Positions 41,811 through 50,201 of a stretch of DNA of 64,000 nucleotides are shown in pieces (the stretch's first letter is position 1; each line of letters starts with the position of its first letter). This DNA comes from Gemmatimonas sp. UBA7669. Lineage in GTDB: Bacteria > Gemmatimonadota > Gemmatimonadetes > Gemmatimonadales > Gemmatimonadaceae. The notes below the pieces were generated by a model. That model saw nothing but the letters and a program-made list of their open reading frames with translations. It was not told the origin of the DNA and searched no databases. The translations under genes and the position numbers were made by a program. The DNA is taken from contig NZ_DLHL01000047.1 of NCBI RefSeq assembly GCF_002483225.1, positions 58,878-122,877 on the forward strand. The letters run 5' to 3'.

Positions 41811-42398
41811 CTACCGTCCAAATGCCAGAAGGCCGAGCACCGCCTCCCCCCGCGGTGACAGGCGGTATCCCGTCCCGAGGCTCTCAGTGAGACCGAGATT
41901 CTTCAGTTTCCGGACGTTCAGCTTGAAGCGCATCTTCTCCTGACCGACAATGTCACACAGGTCGCCCGCGCGGACGCCAGGTTTGTCACGCAACACACGC
42001 AGAGTGGCAAGGGTCCACGGGCCATCTGAGGACGCGGCGTCCAGTCGCTGCAGGCGGTTGCGCAGCTGGCTGAGGTCTTCGCTGGACGTGGCTGGTGTCT
42101 CGCGCAGCACGATGCGCGGATCGGGCCGCAACGCGCCGAGTTCAATACGAAACACCTCGCCCTCCGGCCGAAGCGCGAGTTCCTCCAGCAGGGCCGCCTT
42201 GGAAGCATAGCCCGCGCGGCGCGCGTCGGCCGCCGAGATCTGCGCGAGTGTCACGGGTTCAACCGACCGAATGCGCAGCTGCCCGACGGCCGTCATGAGC
42301 GTGCCGCCGGCCCGCACCGTTGGCCGCCGCCAGCGCCGGAATGCCACGGTAATCGCACCGCTGCGAATGCCCTCGAGAAACGCTGTCCGAAAGAGCAT
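41811..42398 (-). CDS. ASCH-like domain protein with C-terminal winged helix
   Basis: 195 aa; AAGGGGGA stands about seven bases before the ATG at 42398. The N-terminal 90 residues look like an ASCH (PUA-like) domain: FLEGIRSGAITVAFRRWRRP, VRAGGTLMTAVGQLRIRSVEPV and a following Ala-rich helix. ASCH proteins bind RNA or act as small hydrolases. The C-terminal 70 residues are a winged helix: TLATLRVLRDKPGVRAGDL, EKMRFKLNVRKLKNLGLTESL and GYRLSPRGEAVL. The combination suggests an RNA/DNA-binding regulator, possibly of itself. The palindrome at 42431-42452 is 33 bp upstream of its start and could be its own or another regulator's site. Confidence 0.75.
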   Translation of the reverse strand: MLFRTAFLEGIRSGAITVAFRRWRRPTVRAGGTLMTAVGQLRIRSVEPVTLAQISAADARRAGYASKAALLEELALRPEGEVFRIELGALRPDPRIVLRETPATSSEDLSQLRNRLQRLDAASSDGPWTLATLRVLRDKPGVRAGDLCDIVGQEKMRFKLNVRKLKNLGLTESLGTGYRLSPRGEAVLGLLAFGR

Positions 42399-42430
42399 CA
42401 GATCCCCCTTGAATCCCCAGACAATCCGCC

Positions 42431-42452
42431 CCCTACGTCGCCCGACGTATGG
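42431..42452. promoter_or_regulatory. Palindrome CCCTACGTC-N4-GACGTATGG, candidate operator
   Basis: Same motif as at 39749-39770 with one arm mismatch and spacer GCCC. It lies between the divergent ASCH-like gene (42398) and the gene at 42527. A CGTAGGC element follows at 42476-42482, again exactly 24 bp after the palindrome's last base. Confidence 0.6.
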
Positions 42453-42526
42453 CTCCGCCGTTCCAGTGGCTCAATCGTAGGCGCGACCCCAAGTCCTGAC
42501 CGACGACCTGAACCACGAGGTGTTCC

Positions 42527-43111
42527 GTGACTATCCGCCGCACACCACTCTCCAGCCTCTGCCCGCTGATATTGTGCCTCGTGAGTTCTCAGGTCAAAGC
42601 CCAGACCTCACCGACCTCCGCGTCAGCGCTTCCGCGCGTCCGCCTCGTCGATGTGACGAACGGCCGCCAGCAGGTCACCGGCGTCCTCACCGGACGGGCC
42701 GGCGACACCCTGCTCATCATGCCGGACAGCACCGATGGAGAACCGCAGCGCTTCTCCCTCTCCTCCACGCTTCGGATCGAGCACAGCATCGGCATGCAGC
42801 GCCGCACCATGCAGGGGTTCGGGGTCGGCGCACTCATTGGTGGCATTACGGGTGCCTTGATGGGTGCGTCGTCGTCCAACAAGAAGCCCGACTGCCCGCC
42901 TGATCAGCTCATCTGCGGAAACTTTGGCCCGTCTCCATCGGCGAGTGGCGGAGCAGTACTGCTCGCGCTCCCCGGTGCCATCATTGGCGCAATCGCCGGT
43001 TACAACACGCTGCGCGAAGGTTGGGTGCCGGCCGACGAGGATCGCACGCGCCTCACGGTTGCACCGCTCTCCCGTGGCGGCCTGCGCGTCGGCGCGGCGG
43101 TGACATTCTGA
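42527..43111 (+). CDS. Exported protein with glycine-zipper segments
   Basis: 194 aa from the GTG at 42527 (CACGAGGTG upstream is a usable ribosome-binding site). A signal peptide (LSSLCPLILCLVSSQVKAQ) precedes a small beta domain (VRLVDVTNGRQQVTGVLTG, GDTLLIMPDSTDGEPQRF) that looks like an SH3/LSm-type barrel. Two glycine-rich hydrophobic segments follow: GFGVGALIGGITGALMGASS and AVLLALPGAIIGAIAGYNTL. These Gly-xxx-Gly zippers are found in small outer-membrane or envelope proteins that insert or oligomerise in membranes. Two Cys lie between them (CPPDQLIC). Function unknown; the upstream palindrome suggests regulated expression. Confidence 0.7.
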   Translation: MTIRRTPLSSLCPLILCLVSSQVKAQTSPTSASALPRVRLVDVTNGRQQVTGVLTGRAGDTLLIMPDSTDGEPQRFSLSSTLRIEHSIGMQRRTMQGFGVGALIGGITGALMGASSSNKKPDCPPDQLICGNFGPSPSASGGAVLLALPGAIIGAIAGYNTLREGWVPADEDRTRLTVAPLSRGGLRVGAAVTF

Positions 43112-43135
43112 CCCGCCGACCGTTTGCGCAACGCA

Positions 43136-45448
43136 CTACCGTGACCGCCCCGGCACCAACCGCAACCGATGCGCCGCGAACCGCTCCACGGCCTCACGCG
43201 TGAACGCCAGCGGGAAGTACTCCGCCCGTCCGAACGGCTCCACGAGATTGGCGTAGAACGGACTCCCGGGTTGACCCGACTGCCCCGGCAGGTTGGTCGC
43301 CCAGCTGCTGTCGGGATGCACCAGGTCAAACACCTCGCGGTACGTTGCGCCCACAGCCGCCACAAACCCCGCGCCGCCGTGGCGCTCCACCGCCGGCGCG
43401 TCGTAGGCCGCCACAAAGGGATGTGGCAACTCGCTGCGGTTGAATCGCCCCCAGCGCCACTGGGTCATGTCAGCGCCAAAGCGGGCACGCAGGGAGTCGC
43501 GTGCAACCAGCAGGGCATTCTCAAGCACACCCGCCGTTGGTGGTGCGTCCGCTCGCATACGCGCCCCCAACTGCGGGCCGACAAAGCGATACGCCGCCGC
43601 AGCCAACGACTCGCGCGTATGCTGGCCATCCCAGGCGGCCAGAGCGGCGCGCAGTCGCTCGGCCTCCGCGTCCTGTGCCGTCCAACCGGCAAAGAGCCGC
43701 GCGTCCCGCGCACCGGCCGCGTTGAACGCGTCGTGCTGCAACTGTCGCGAATGCGCCGCGTCAAACGGACCGGGCGTCGCGAACTGCTGCTCCAGCCGAT
43801 CCTGCCGCTCACGCGCCGGACCACGCTTGAAGAACAGCGGCGGATCGTAACCCTCCGGATGAATGTCGTGATTGGCGGTGGCGATCCAGCCGCGACTCGG
43901 GTTGAACTCACGCGGCAGATCATCGCGCAGTCCCCGCCACTCGTAGCGCCCATCAGCGGGCACGGGCAGACGGCCATGCCAGTTGGGGCGCCGCGGCGAC
44001 GCGGCCGAGGCCTGCCAGGCGATGTTCCCGTCCACATCGCCGCAGATCATGTTCTCGGTGGGCGCCAGATAATAGCGCTGCGCGTCGAGAAACTCCCGGC
44101 AGTCGCGCAGCGCCGGATAGCGCAGCGCACTCAGGTAGCCCGCACTGCCCGGCAGGTGCGCCGTGCTGCGCAGCAGATAGGCCATGCGTCGCGTCTGATC
44201 GATGTGAAACACCGGGCCACGCGACGTCAGCCGCAACGTGGCCGTATCACTCAGCGCGCCCTTCACGGCAATGACTTCGCGCACGACACGTGGCGCTTCC
44301 CACACCCCGGCAATCTGCACACGACCTGCATCATCCATGGGCGCCACATACACGTCGGACTGATCGGTGCCGACAATGGTGAGTCCCCAGGCCAACCGCT
44401 CCGTACGCCCGATCATCACACCCGGCAGGACGGGCTCGGTGGCACCAATGGCACGATACCCCGGTGCATCGAGATGCACGATGTAGCGGAACGACGGATT
44501 CTCGACGGCCCGATGCGGATCGTTGGCCACGATGGGCTTGCCACTCCGGGTGAGTCGACCGGAAATGACCCAGTTGTTGGAGCCCGGTGAGTCTTCCTGC
44601 ACGCCGTTGTTCACACTGGCGCCGCTGCCCTCGAGTGCCGCGTAGGCCGGCAGCAGTGGTGGCTTTACATCACCGGTGCGAAGCGCCTGCAGCGCGGTGA
44701 TGGCCGCGCTGTCCAGTTGTGCGAGATCAAGACCTTCGGGCAGCACCAACGCACGATAGGGCGAGGGACGCGCGAGCCGGTTGGCCGAGTCGGCGCCCAC
44801 CCGCAGCACCTCGCGCGCCAGACGCAGTTCGGCAATCGCATCAGCCAACGGCATGGCGGTCTGTGTGCGCAACACCAGATCCTCGGCCGTCCAGCGCCCG
44901 GGCTCAACGCCGGTGAGCGTGAACTCCACGGGCAGCCGTGTGCCCGCCTGCGCAATGAAGGCGTTCACCCCCCGCGCAAAGGCATCGAATACCCGGCGAC
45001 CGGCCGGGTGATAGCTGGTCCACTCGCGCTCATCATGCGGGCCGCGGAAGCGCAGCAGCCGTGCGAGGCGATCGTGCGCCACATATCCGGGCCCCATGAT
45101 CGCACTCAGCTCGCCGCGGTACATGCGACGGTACATCTCCATCTGCCACAGCCGGTCCTGCGCCACCACAAAGCCCTGCGCGAAGAACAGGTCATCGAGC
45201 GACTGCGCGTAAATGTGCGGCACACCCCAGCGGTCGCGAATGACCTCCACCGGCGCGCGCAATCCGGTCAGCGTGGTGCTGCCGTCAATGCGCGAGAGCG
45301 CCGCACGCGCGAGCGCATTCAAGTCGGGCGGCTGACTGGGCTGTCGCGCGCCAAGCAGCAGGGTCAGCGCGCCGACGGCGATCATCAGCGCGGGAGCGGT
45401 GGTGCGTCGGCTCAATACGGGCCGGACACGATCGACGAGGCGGGTCAT
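43136..45448 (-). CDS. Penicillin acylase family (Ntn-hydrolase) protein
   Basis: 770 aa from the ATG at 45448; an ATG at 45469 is also possible. A signal/anchor helix (APALMIAVGALTLLLGA) leads to the alpha chain (VEVIRDRWGVPHIYAQSLDDLFFAQGFVVAQDRLWQME cut to RDRWGVPHIYAQSLDDLFFA). The autocatalytic Ser that becomes the beta-chain N-terminus is in GSNNWVISGRLTRSGKPIVA (SNNWV). Later conserved blocks are GVMIGRTERLAWGLT, GWIATANHDIHPEGY and NLPGQSGQPGSPFYANL. Ntn-hydrolases of this family cleave penicillins, acyl-homoserine lactones or other amides in the periplasm; the substrate cannot be read from sequence. It is downstream of the VapBC pair on the same strand, 46 bp away. Confidence 0.95.
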   Translation of the reverse strand: MTRLVDRVRPVLSRRTTAPALMIAVGALTLLLGARQPSQPPDLNALARAALSRIDGSTTLTGLRAPVEVIRDRWGVPHIYAQSLDDLFFAQGFVVAQDRLWQMEMYRRMYRGELSAIMGPGYVAHDRLARLLRFRGPHDEREWTSYHPAGRRVFDAFARGVNAFIAQAGTRLPVEFTLTGVEPGRWTAEDLVLRTQTAMPLADAIAELRLAREVLRVGADSANRLARPSPYRALVLPEGLDLAQLDSAAITALQALRTGDVKPPLLPAYAALEGSGASVNNGVQEDSPGSNNWVISGRLTRSGKPIVANDPHRAVENPSFRYIVHLDAPGYRAIGATEPVLPGVMIGRTERLAWGLTIVGTDQSDVYVAPMDDAGRVQIAGVWEAPRVVREVIAVKGALSDTATLRLTSRGPVFHIDQTRRMAYLLRSTAHLPGSAGYLSALRYPALRDCREFLDAQRYYLAPTENMICGDVDGNIAWQASAASPRRPNWHGRLPVPADGRYEWRGLRDDLPREFNPSRGWIATANHDIHPEGYDPPLFFKRGPARERQDRLEQQFATPGPFDAAHSRQLQHDAFNAAGARDARLFAGWTAQDAEAERLRAALAAWDGQHTRESLAAAAYRFVGPQLGARMRADAPPTAGVLENALLVARDSLRARFGADMTQWRWGRFNRSELPHPFVAAYDAPAVERHGGAGFVAAVGATYREVFDLVHPDSSWATNLPGQSGQPGSPFYANLVEPFGRAEYFPLAFTREAVERFAAHRLRLVPGRSR

Positions 45449-45494
45449 AGGCGCAATGTTACGCCCCATTGCCGCGCCCTGCGAGTTCGCCGAC

Positions 45495-45872
45495 CTAAGC
45501 CTGCAACAGCGGCACGCCGTAGGCCGTGAGCATGCCATCGCGCGTGACCAGGTGCAAACCGCGCGCCATGGCCTGCGCCACCAGCAGCCGGTCAAACGGG
45601 TCAGCGTGGTGCGCCGGCAAACGCGCGCTGCGCTGGGCGTCGGCGGCAGACACGGGAAGCTCCACGAAGCCGGTCTCAGTGGCCGCGTGCAGCCATTCCG
45701 CGGGCAGCGTCAGCTTTCCCTTGGTGGCCTTGATCTCAAGCTCCCATGCCGAGGCGGCGCTGAAGTACACGACACGACCTGGGTCGCTGATTGCATCCCG
45801 CGCTTCGCTGCTGAGACGGTCCGGAGCATGCAAGGCCCACAGCAGCACATGGGAGTCGAGCAACAGGTTCAT
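45495..45872 (-). CDS. vapC: VapC-type PIN-domain toxin
   Basis: 125 aa PIN ribonuclease. The first acidic residue is in NLLLDSHVLLWAL (Asp6), the second in ASAWELEIKATKGKL (Glu), and the last acidic cluster is in HHADPFDRLLVAQAMARGL (Asp pair). VapC toxins cut initiator tRNA or rRNA and stop growth when free of antitoxin. Its ATG overlaps the antitoxin stop (ATGA), the classic coupling of type II pairs. The C-terminus is short and complete. The acidic set for metal binding is intact, so the toxin should be active. Confidence 0.93.
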   Translation of the reverse strand: MNLLLDSHVLLWALHAPDRLSSEARDAISDPGRVVYFSAASAWELEIKATKGKLTLPAEWLHAATETGFVELPVSAADAQRSARLPAHHADPFDRLLVAQAMARGLHLVTRDGMLTAYGVPLLQA

Positions 45873-46153
45873 GACTTGCGGCGAGGCTCGGCTACACGGC
45901 GCAGCGGAGGTGGCTCAAGCGGTCCGCCGTAGAACAGCGATTCGATCTCCGCGTCATGATCCCAGCAGTCCGGCGACTCGATGACAGCGCCCGCCAGTTT
46001 GCCGAGTTGACGGGGGGCGGCGCCGGCCGCGACCGGCACGAGACGCACCAGCGGCGTGCCGGCCTTTGAGATCACGACCTCTTCACCATCCAGCACCTCG
46101 GCGATGAGCCGGGAGAGCTGGGTCTTGGCGGCGTGAATGTTCACGATCTTCAT
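45869..46153 (-). CDS. vapB: Phd/YefM-type antitoxin of the VapBC pair
   Basis: 94 aa. The N-terminal DNA-binding fold is typical of Phd/YefM: KIVNIHAAKTQLSRLIAEVL, then GEEVVISKAGTPLVRLVPV. The C-terminal part (ESPDCWDHDAEIESLFYGG) is the toxin-neutralising tail with aromatic and acidic residues. Start is the ATG at 46153, directly downstream of a run of TAG-rich repeats that is probably its operator. The antitoxin and toxin overlap by four bases and should autoregulate together. No sign of decay in either gene. Confidence 0.92.
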   Translation of the reverse strand: MKIVNIHAAKTQLSRLIAEVLDGEEVVISKAGTPLVRLVPVAAGAAPRQLGKLAGAVIESPDCWDHDAEIESLFYGGPLEPPPLRRVAEPRRKS

Positions 46154-46177
46154 TAGTCTAGTCTAGTTTAGCTAGCC
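46154..46177 (-). promoter_or_regulatory. TAGTC-repeat operator/promoter of vapBC
   Basis: Directly abutting the antitoxin start codon is TAGTCTAGTCTAGTTTAGC-TAGC, a five-base-period run (TAGTC, TAGTC, TAGTT, TAGC), strikingly AT-rich for this DNA. On the minus strand it contains TAAACT and TAGACT, usable as -10 elements for a leaderless or very short-leader transcript. Confidence 0.5.
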
Positions 46178-46372
46178 AGTGAACTCAAGGTGAGCCATGG
46201 GTTTTGGCGACAGTCTCCGCGCCAGGAGGCCGGACTCGCCACGGCCTGCAGCGCCTCGTATACTCGGCCTGCCCCACCATCGCCGCGTCCGCCAGACCCT
46301 GTGGCGCAGTCGCGTGACTCCCCCGCCTCCGCCATCCCATGCGATGGCGTCCTCCCTGTGACTGCCTGCCCC

Positions 46373-49300
46373 ATGAAGCGCGCCCTGCTCGTATTCCTGC
46401 TCACCGCGCCGCTCTCCCTCGCTGCTGCGCAGACCAGCGACTTCAACACGCTGCGCTTCCGCGAAGTCGGCCCCGCCAACATGAGCGGTCGCGTCGTGGA
46501 CATGGCGGTGGTCGAGTCCAATCCCTACGTGTGGTATGTCGCCTCAGCGACCGGCGGCGTGTGGAAGACCATCAACAACGGCGTCACCTGGCAGCCGGTC
46601 TTCCACCGCGAAGCCACACACTCGGTCGGTGCACTGGCTGTGCATCAGCGTGACACCAACATCGTGTGGGTGGGCACCGGCGAACGCGCGAATCGCCAGA
46701 GCAGCGGCTGGGGCGACGGCGTATACAAGTCCACCGACGGCGGACGCAGCTGGCGCAACATGGGGCTGCGCGAGTCGCATCACGTGGGGCGCATCGTGAT
46801 GCACCCCACCGACCCCAACACGGTCTTCGTGGCTGCCATGGGTCACCTCTGGGGACCCAACGACGAGCGCGGTCTCTACCGCACTACCGATGGCGGCAAC
46901 ACCTGGCAGCGTGTGCTGGGGGTGAACGAGCACACCGGTGTCGTGGACGTGGCACTCGATCCGTCCAACCCGCGTGTCATGTACGCCGCCACCTACGAGC
47001 GGCGCCGCGCACCGTACGGTTTTGACGGCGGCGGACCGGGCAGCGCGCTTTACAAGAGCACCGACGGCGGCGACACCTGGCGCAAGCTCGCGCCCAGCGG
47101 TGCGTTTCCGCGCGACTCCGTGCGCCCCGGTGTCCGCCCGCCCACACTGCATGATGCCAACGGTCTGCCACTCGGCGAGTACGGCCGCATCGGCATCACC
47201 GTGTATCCCAAAGATCCACGCATCGTGTACGTGTCCATCGAGCAGGGCTGGCGCTACAACGCCTCCACGGCCTACGTCGGACGACGCGCCGGCATCTATC
47301 GCTCGCAGAATGCCGGCGAAACCTGGGAGCGCATGAGCGACTGGAATCCGCGCCCCATGTACGCCAGTCAGCCGCAGGTCGATCCCAACGATCCCTGCCG
47401 CATCTACATGCAGAACGAATTCTCCGTCTCCACCGACTGCGGCAAGACCTTCACCGCGCCGCGTCAGTCACTGCATGGCGACGACCGGTTTGTGTGGATC
47501 GATCCACGCGACTCGCGCCACCTCATCAAGCTCGACGACGGCGGCATCGGCGTGTCCTACGACTTTGGACGGACCTGGCTGTTTGTGCAGTCTCTGCCCA
47601 TCAGCCAGTGGTATCGCATTGCGGCAGACAACGCGCGGCCTTTCAACCTCTATGGTGGCTTGCAGGACAACGGCAGCTGGTACGGCCCCAGCGCCACCTA
47701 TCGCTCCGAAGGCATCCTCAACGAAGACTGGACACGCATTGGCGGTGGCGACGGCTTCTTCTCGCTGCCCGACACCACCGACCCGCGTGTCATCTACTCG
47801 GCCTCGCAGTACCTCGGCCTGCAGAAGCTCGATCCGCGTACGCTGCAGCGGCAGGATGTCCGGCCTGACAATGCGCGCGGCGCCATTGGCGCGCGCCGCA
47901 ATTTTGATGCGTGGTTCCTGGTGCAGCCTGAAGCCGAGCTGGCCAACGCCATGGCGGGTGCCAACTGGGATGCGCCGTATATCATCTCGCCGCACGATGG
48001 TGCCACTCTTTATGCGGGCACCAACAAGCTCTGGAAGAGCACGAATCGTGGGCTGACCTGGACCTCGCTGGGCGACATGACCACCGGCGTGAACCGCCGC
48101 GAGCTGCCCATCAACGGCCGCCGCGCGGACGAACTCACGCCCTCGCAGGACGACGGCAACCCGTACTATCCCACGCTCACGGCCATCGCCGAATCACCGC
48201 GGCAGCGCGGCCTGCTGTATGTGGGCACCGACGACGGCAACGTGAAGGTCTCGCGCGACGGTGGCGCAACCTGGCACGATGCACACTCACTCATGGGCCG
48301 CTTGGCCAGCAACGCCCTGCCGCGCAACGCCTGGATCAACGGCATTGAGGCCTCGCGTCATGCTGTGGGTACCGCGTACGTGGTGGCCAACAATTATCGC
48401 AACGACGACTTCGGCAGCTACATCTACAAGACCACCGACGCCGGCCGCAGCTGGACATCCATTACCAGTGACCTGCCGGCGGGTCGTGTGGCGCGCACCC
48501 TGCGGGAAGATCCGCGCAATCCCAATGTGCTCTACCTCGGCACCGAGCTCGGGCTGTTTGTCAGCACCAACGGCGGCGCAAACTGGGCCGAGCTGCGCGC
48601 CAACCTGCCCACGCTGGCCATCAACGATTTGCTCGTGCATCCGCGTGACAACGATCTGGTCATTGCCACACACGGACGCGGCATCTGGATTCTGGACGAT
48701 GTGAATCCGCTGCAGGAGCTCACACCGGCTGTGAAGGAGTCGGCCGCGCATCTCTTCCGCATTGAACCGGCCTATCAGGTGCGGTTGGCTGCCGAGAAGG
48801 CGCACATGGGCGACATGGTGTTCCGTGGCGAGAATCCGCCGACTGGTGCCATCGTGCAGTTCTGGCTCAAGGATGCCACCACGAAGCCGACGTTCACCGT
48901 GCTTGACGCGAGTGGCAAGACCGTCGCCACTCTGTCACCCAATGTGCGTGCAGGCGTGAACCGCTTTGTATGGGGCCTGCGCCACGACTCCCTGCCTGCC
49001 GGTGTGCGCGGCGGGGGCGACGAGGACGAAGGCGGCGGTGGTGCCGCGCGCGCCCTGCCCGGCCCACTTGTGCTGCCGGGTACCTACACGCTGCGCATGA
49101 GTGTGGGTGGGGTGCAGCGCACGCAAACGGTGCGCGTCATGGACGATCCGCGCATCAACGTGACACCGGTGCTGCGCGCCAAGTGGCACGCAGATCTCCT
49201 GCGCATTGCCGACGTGTATCGTACGGCGGTGGAGCTGAATCGCGGCAAGAACAGTGCGGAAACCCGCGAGTTGCTACGCCGCGTGAGTGGTCTGTACAGT

Positions 49301-49387
49301 GCGGTATCGGGATGGACGGGGCCCATGACTAGTGACCAGACCGCACAGTTGCAGTACTTCAGGCGGAAGATCGCCGAGCTGCGGTAG
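46373..49387 (+). CDS. Large secreted BNR/sortilin-like beta-propeller protein
   Basis: 1004 aa from the ATG at 46373, which opens a clear signal peptide (KRALLVFLLTAPLSLAAAQ); the frame is open from 46190 without coding character. Repeated Asp-box/BNR units fill most of the protein: GGVWKTINNGVTW, DGVYKSTDGGRSW, RGLYRTTDGGNTW, ALYKSTDGGDTW, NKLWKSTNRGLTW, GNVKVSRDGGATW, SYIYKTTDAGRSW and GLFVSTNGGANW. This gives a VPS10/sortilin-type ten-bladed propeller or a pair of smaller propellers. A FlgD/Ig-like beta domain follows at about 850-950 (VQFWLKDATTKPTFTVLDAS) with a helical end. Such proteins are often annotated as glycosyl hydrolases but no catalytic residues have been shown; binding of a polymer or peptide is equally possible. 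Confidence 0.9.
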   Translation: MKRALLVFLLTAPLSLAAAQTSDFNTLRFREVGPANMSGRVVDMAVVESNPYVWYVASATGGVWKTINNGVTWQPVFHREATHSVGALAVHQRDTNIVWVGTGERANRQSSGWGDGVYKSTDGGRSWRNMGLRESHHVGRIVMHPTDPNTVFVAAMGHLWGPNDERGLYRTTDGGNTWQRVLGVNEHTGVVDVALDPSNPRVMYAATYERRRAPYGFDGGGPGSALYKSTDGGDTWRKLAPSGAFPRDSVRPGVRPPTLHDANGLPLGEYGRIGITVYPKDPRIVYVSIEQGWRYNASTAYVGRRAGIYRSQNAGETWERMSDWNPRPMYASQPQVDPNDPCRIYMQNEFSVSTDCGKTFTAPRQSLHGDDRFVWIDPRDSRHLIKLDDGGIGVSYDFGRTWLFVQSLPISQWYRIAADNARPFNLYGGLQDNGSWYGPSATYRSEGILNEDWTRIGGGDGFFSLPDTTDPRVIYSASQYLGLQKLDPRTLQRQDVRPDNARGAIGARRNFDAWFLVQPEAELANAMAGANWDAPYIISPHDGATLYAGTNKLWKSTNRGLTWTSLGDMTTGVNRRELPINGRRADELTPSQDDGNPYYPTLTAIAESPRQRGLLYVGTDDGNVKVSRDGGATWHDAHSLMGRLASNALPRNAWINGIEASRHAVGTAYVVANNYRNDDFGSYIYKTTDAGRSWTSITSDLPAGRVARTLREDPRNPNVLYLGTELGLFVSTNGGANWAELRANLPTLAINDLLVHPRDNDLVIATHGRGIWILDDVNPLQELTPAVKESAAHLFRIEPAYQVRLAAEKAHMGDMVFRGENPPTGAIVQFWLKDATTKPTFTVLDASGKTVATLSPNVRAGVNRFVWGLRHDSLPAGVRGGGDEDEGGGGAARALPGPLVLPGTYTLRMSVGGVQRTQTVRVMDDPRINVTPVLRAKWHADLLRIADVYRTAVELNRGKNSAETRELLRRVSGLYSAVSGWTGPMTSDQTAQLQYFRRKIAELR

Positions 49388-49423
49388 CCTGCGGTCACCA
49401 GCACGATTACGTCGGGCGCCGGG

Positions 49424-49870
49424 CTACTCCCCCTCGAGCGCCCGAATGTCGTCGAGATCCTTCGTCCTGCCACTGGCGCGCTTGTTTCTGATGAAGGCTT
49501 CGCGGCCAATGAATTGCACGGGCACGTCGAACAGTGTGCCCTGGACGGATTCCTGCCAGGCGCTGGTGAACTCAACTCCACTGATGCTGGTCAGGATATC
49601 AATCCGAAACGGCGGGATGCCCAACTGAATCACCTGATTCGGCGTGGTAAAGTCTTTCTCAGATACTCCAAGGGCAGCAAGGGGCGCACCAAAATCAACC
49701 AGAGCACGCCAAGTGCGGGTGGCGTTCATCGCCGTGGGTTCGACCCAAACGTCAAGGTCGCCCGTGACGCGCGGCACGCCGTGCGCCGCGAGGGCGTGTG
49801 CGCCAACGACCAGAAAGCGCACATCCTCCGCTCGCAGCGCAATAAGCAGCTCCCGAAAATCGTCGGTCAT
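49424..49870 (-). CDS. Nucleotidyltransferase-like protein (MNT/AbiEii-type)
   Basis: 148 aa from the ATG at 49870; the frame open to 49957 overlaps the small gene upstream. The nucleotidyltransferase core is short: RFLVVGAHALAAHG (replacing the usual GGxA), then VTGDLDVWVEP with the Asp-x-Asp pair, and later PFRIDILTSISGVEF with the third acidic residue. The end (AFIRNKRASGRTKDLDDIRAL) is typical of the DUF6036/AbiEii-related group, where this C-terminal helix with KxxxxRxKDLxD recurs. Members are often toxins or toxin-like transferases in two-gene modules. The small gene upstream ends two bases before this start. Confidence 0.85.
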   Translation of the reverse strand: MTDDFRELLIALRAEDVRFLVVGAHALAAHGVPRVTGDLDVWVEPTAMNATRTWRALVDFGAPLAALGVSEKDFTTPNQVIQLGIPPFRIDILTSISGVEFTSAWQESVQGTLFDVPVQFIGREAFIRNKRASGRTKDLDDIRALEGE

Positions 49871-49872
49871 TG

Positions 49873-50082
49873 TCACACATCGCTTAGCAACGGCCGCACC
49901 ACGACCGGCATGGTGGCGCGGGTATACGAAGGAAGAGGTCGTCCCGACAACCGCCAAGCTTCGAGCGTCAGCGCGGTCACGGCAGCGACACGCTCGTCGA
50001 CTGTCCCGCCCATGCGCCGGTCGCCAGCCTCGGCACTGCCCAGGGCCACCACACGTGCCGTCATCTGTCGACGATTGGACAT
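49873..50082 (-). CDS. Small partner protein of the nucleotidyltransferase
   Basis: 69 aa. Two bases separate its stop from the start of the nucleotidyltransferase, so the two are coupled. The core reads VDERVAAVTALTLEAWRLSGRPLPSYTRATMPV (segment ERVAAVTALTLEAWRLSGR followed by PLPSYTR). Small proteins with a 'LTLEAW..(S/T)GR.(L/I)PSY.R' core are regularly found directly before such nucleotidyltransferases, from memory of similar gene pairs; I cannot run a search. It would be the antitoxin-like or adaptor member if this is a two-gene module. No DNA-binding motif is evident. Confidence 0.65.
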   Translation of the reverse strand: MSNRRQMTARVVALGSAEAGDRRMGGTVDERVAAVTALTLEAWRLSGRPLPSYTRATMPVVVRPLLSDV

Positions 50083-50201
50083 ATCGGAAATCTAGCAGCC
50101 TTGGGCTTCCTTCACGACGCTTCTTTGTTGGTGGGTTCGGGATTTTTGCCAGCTTTCACCCGCTGACGATCGACCACCGGCCAGCCCTGCGACCCAGTGC
50201 C

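Noticed and set aside
43169..44590. Plus-strand reading frame of 473 codons opposite the penicillin acylase gene
   Set aside because: Shadow of the acylase coding strand; Arg/His/Gln-rich and without recognisable features.
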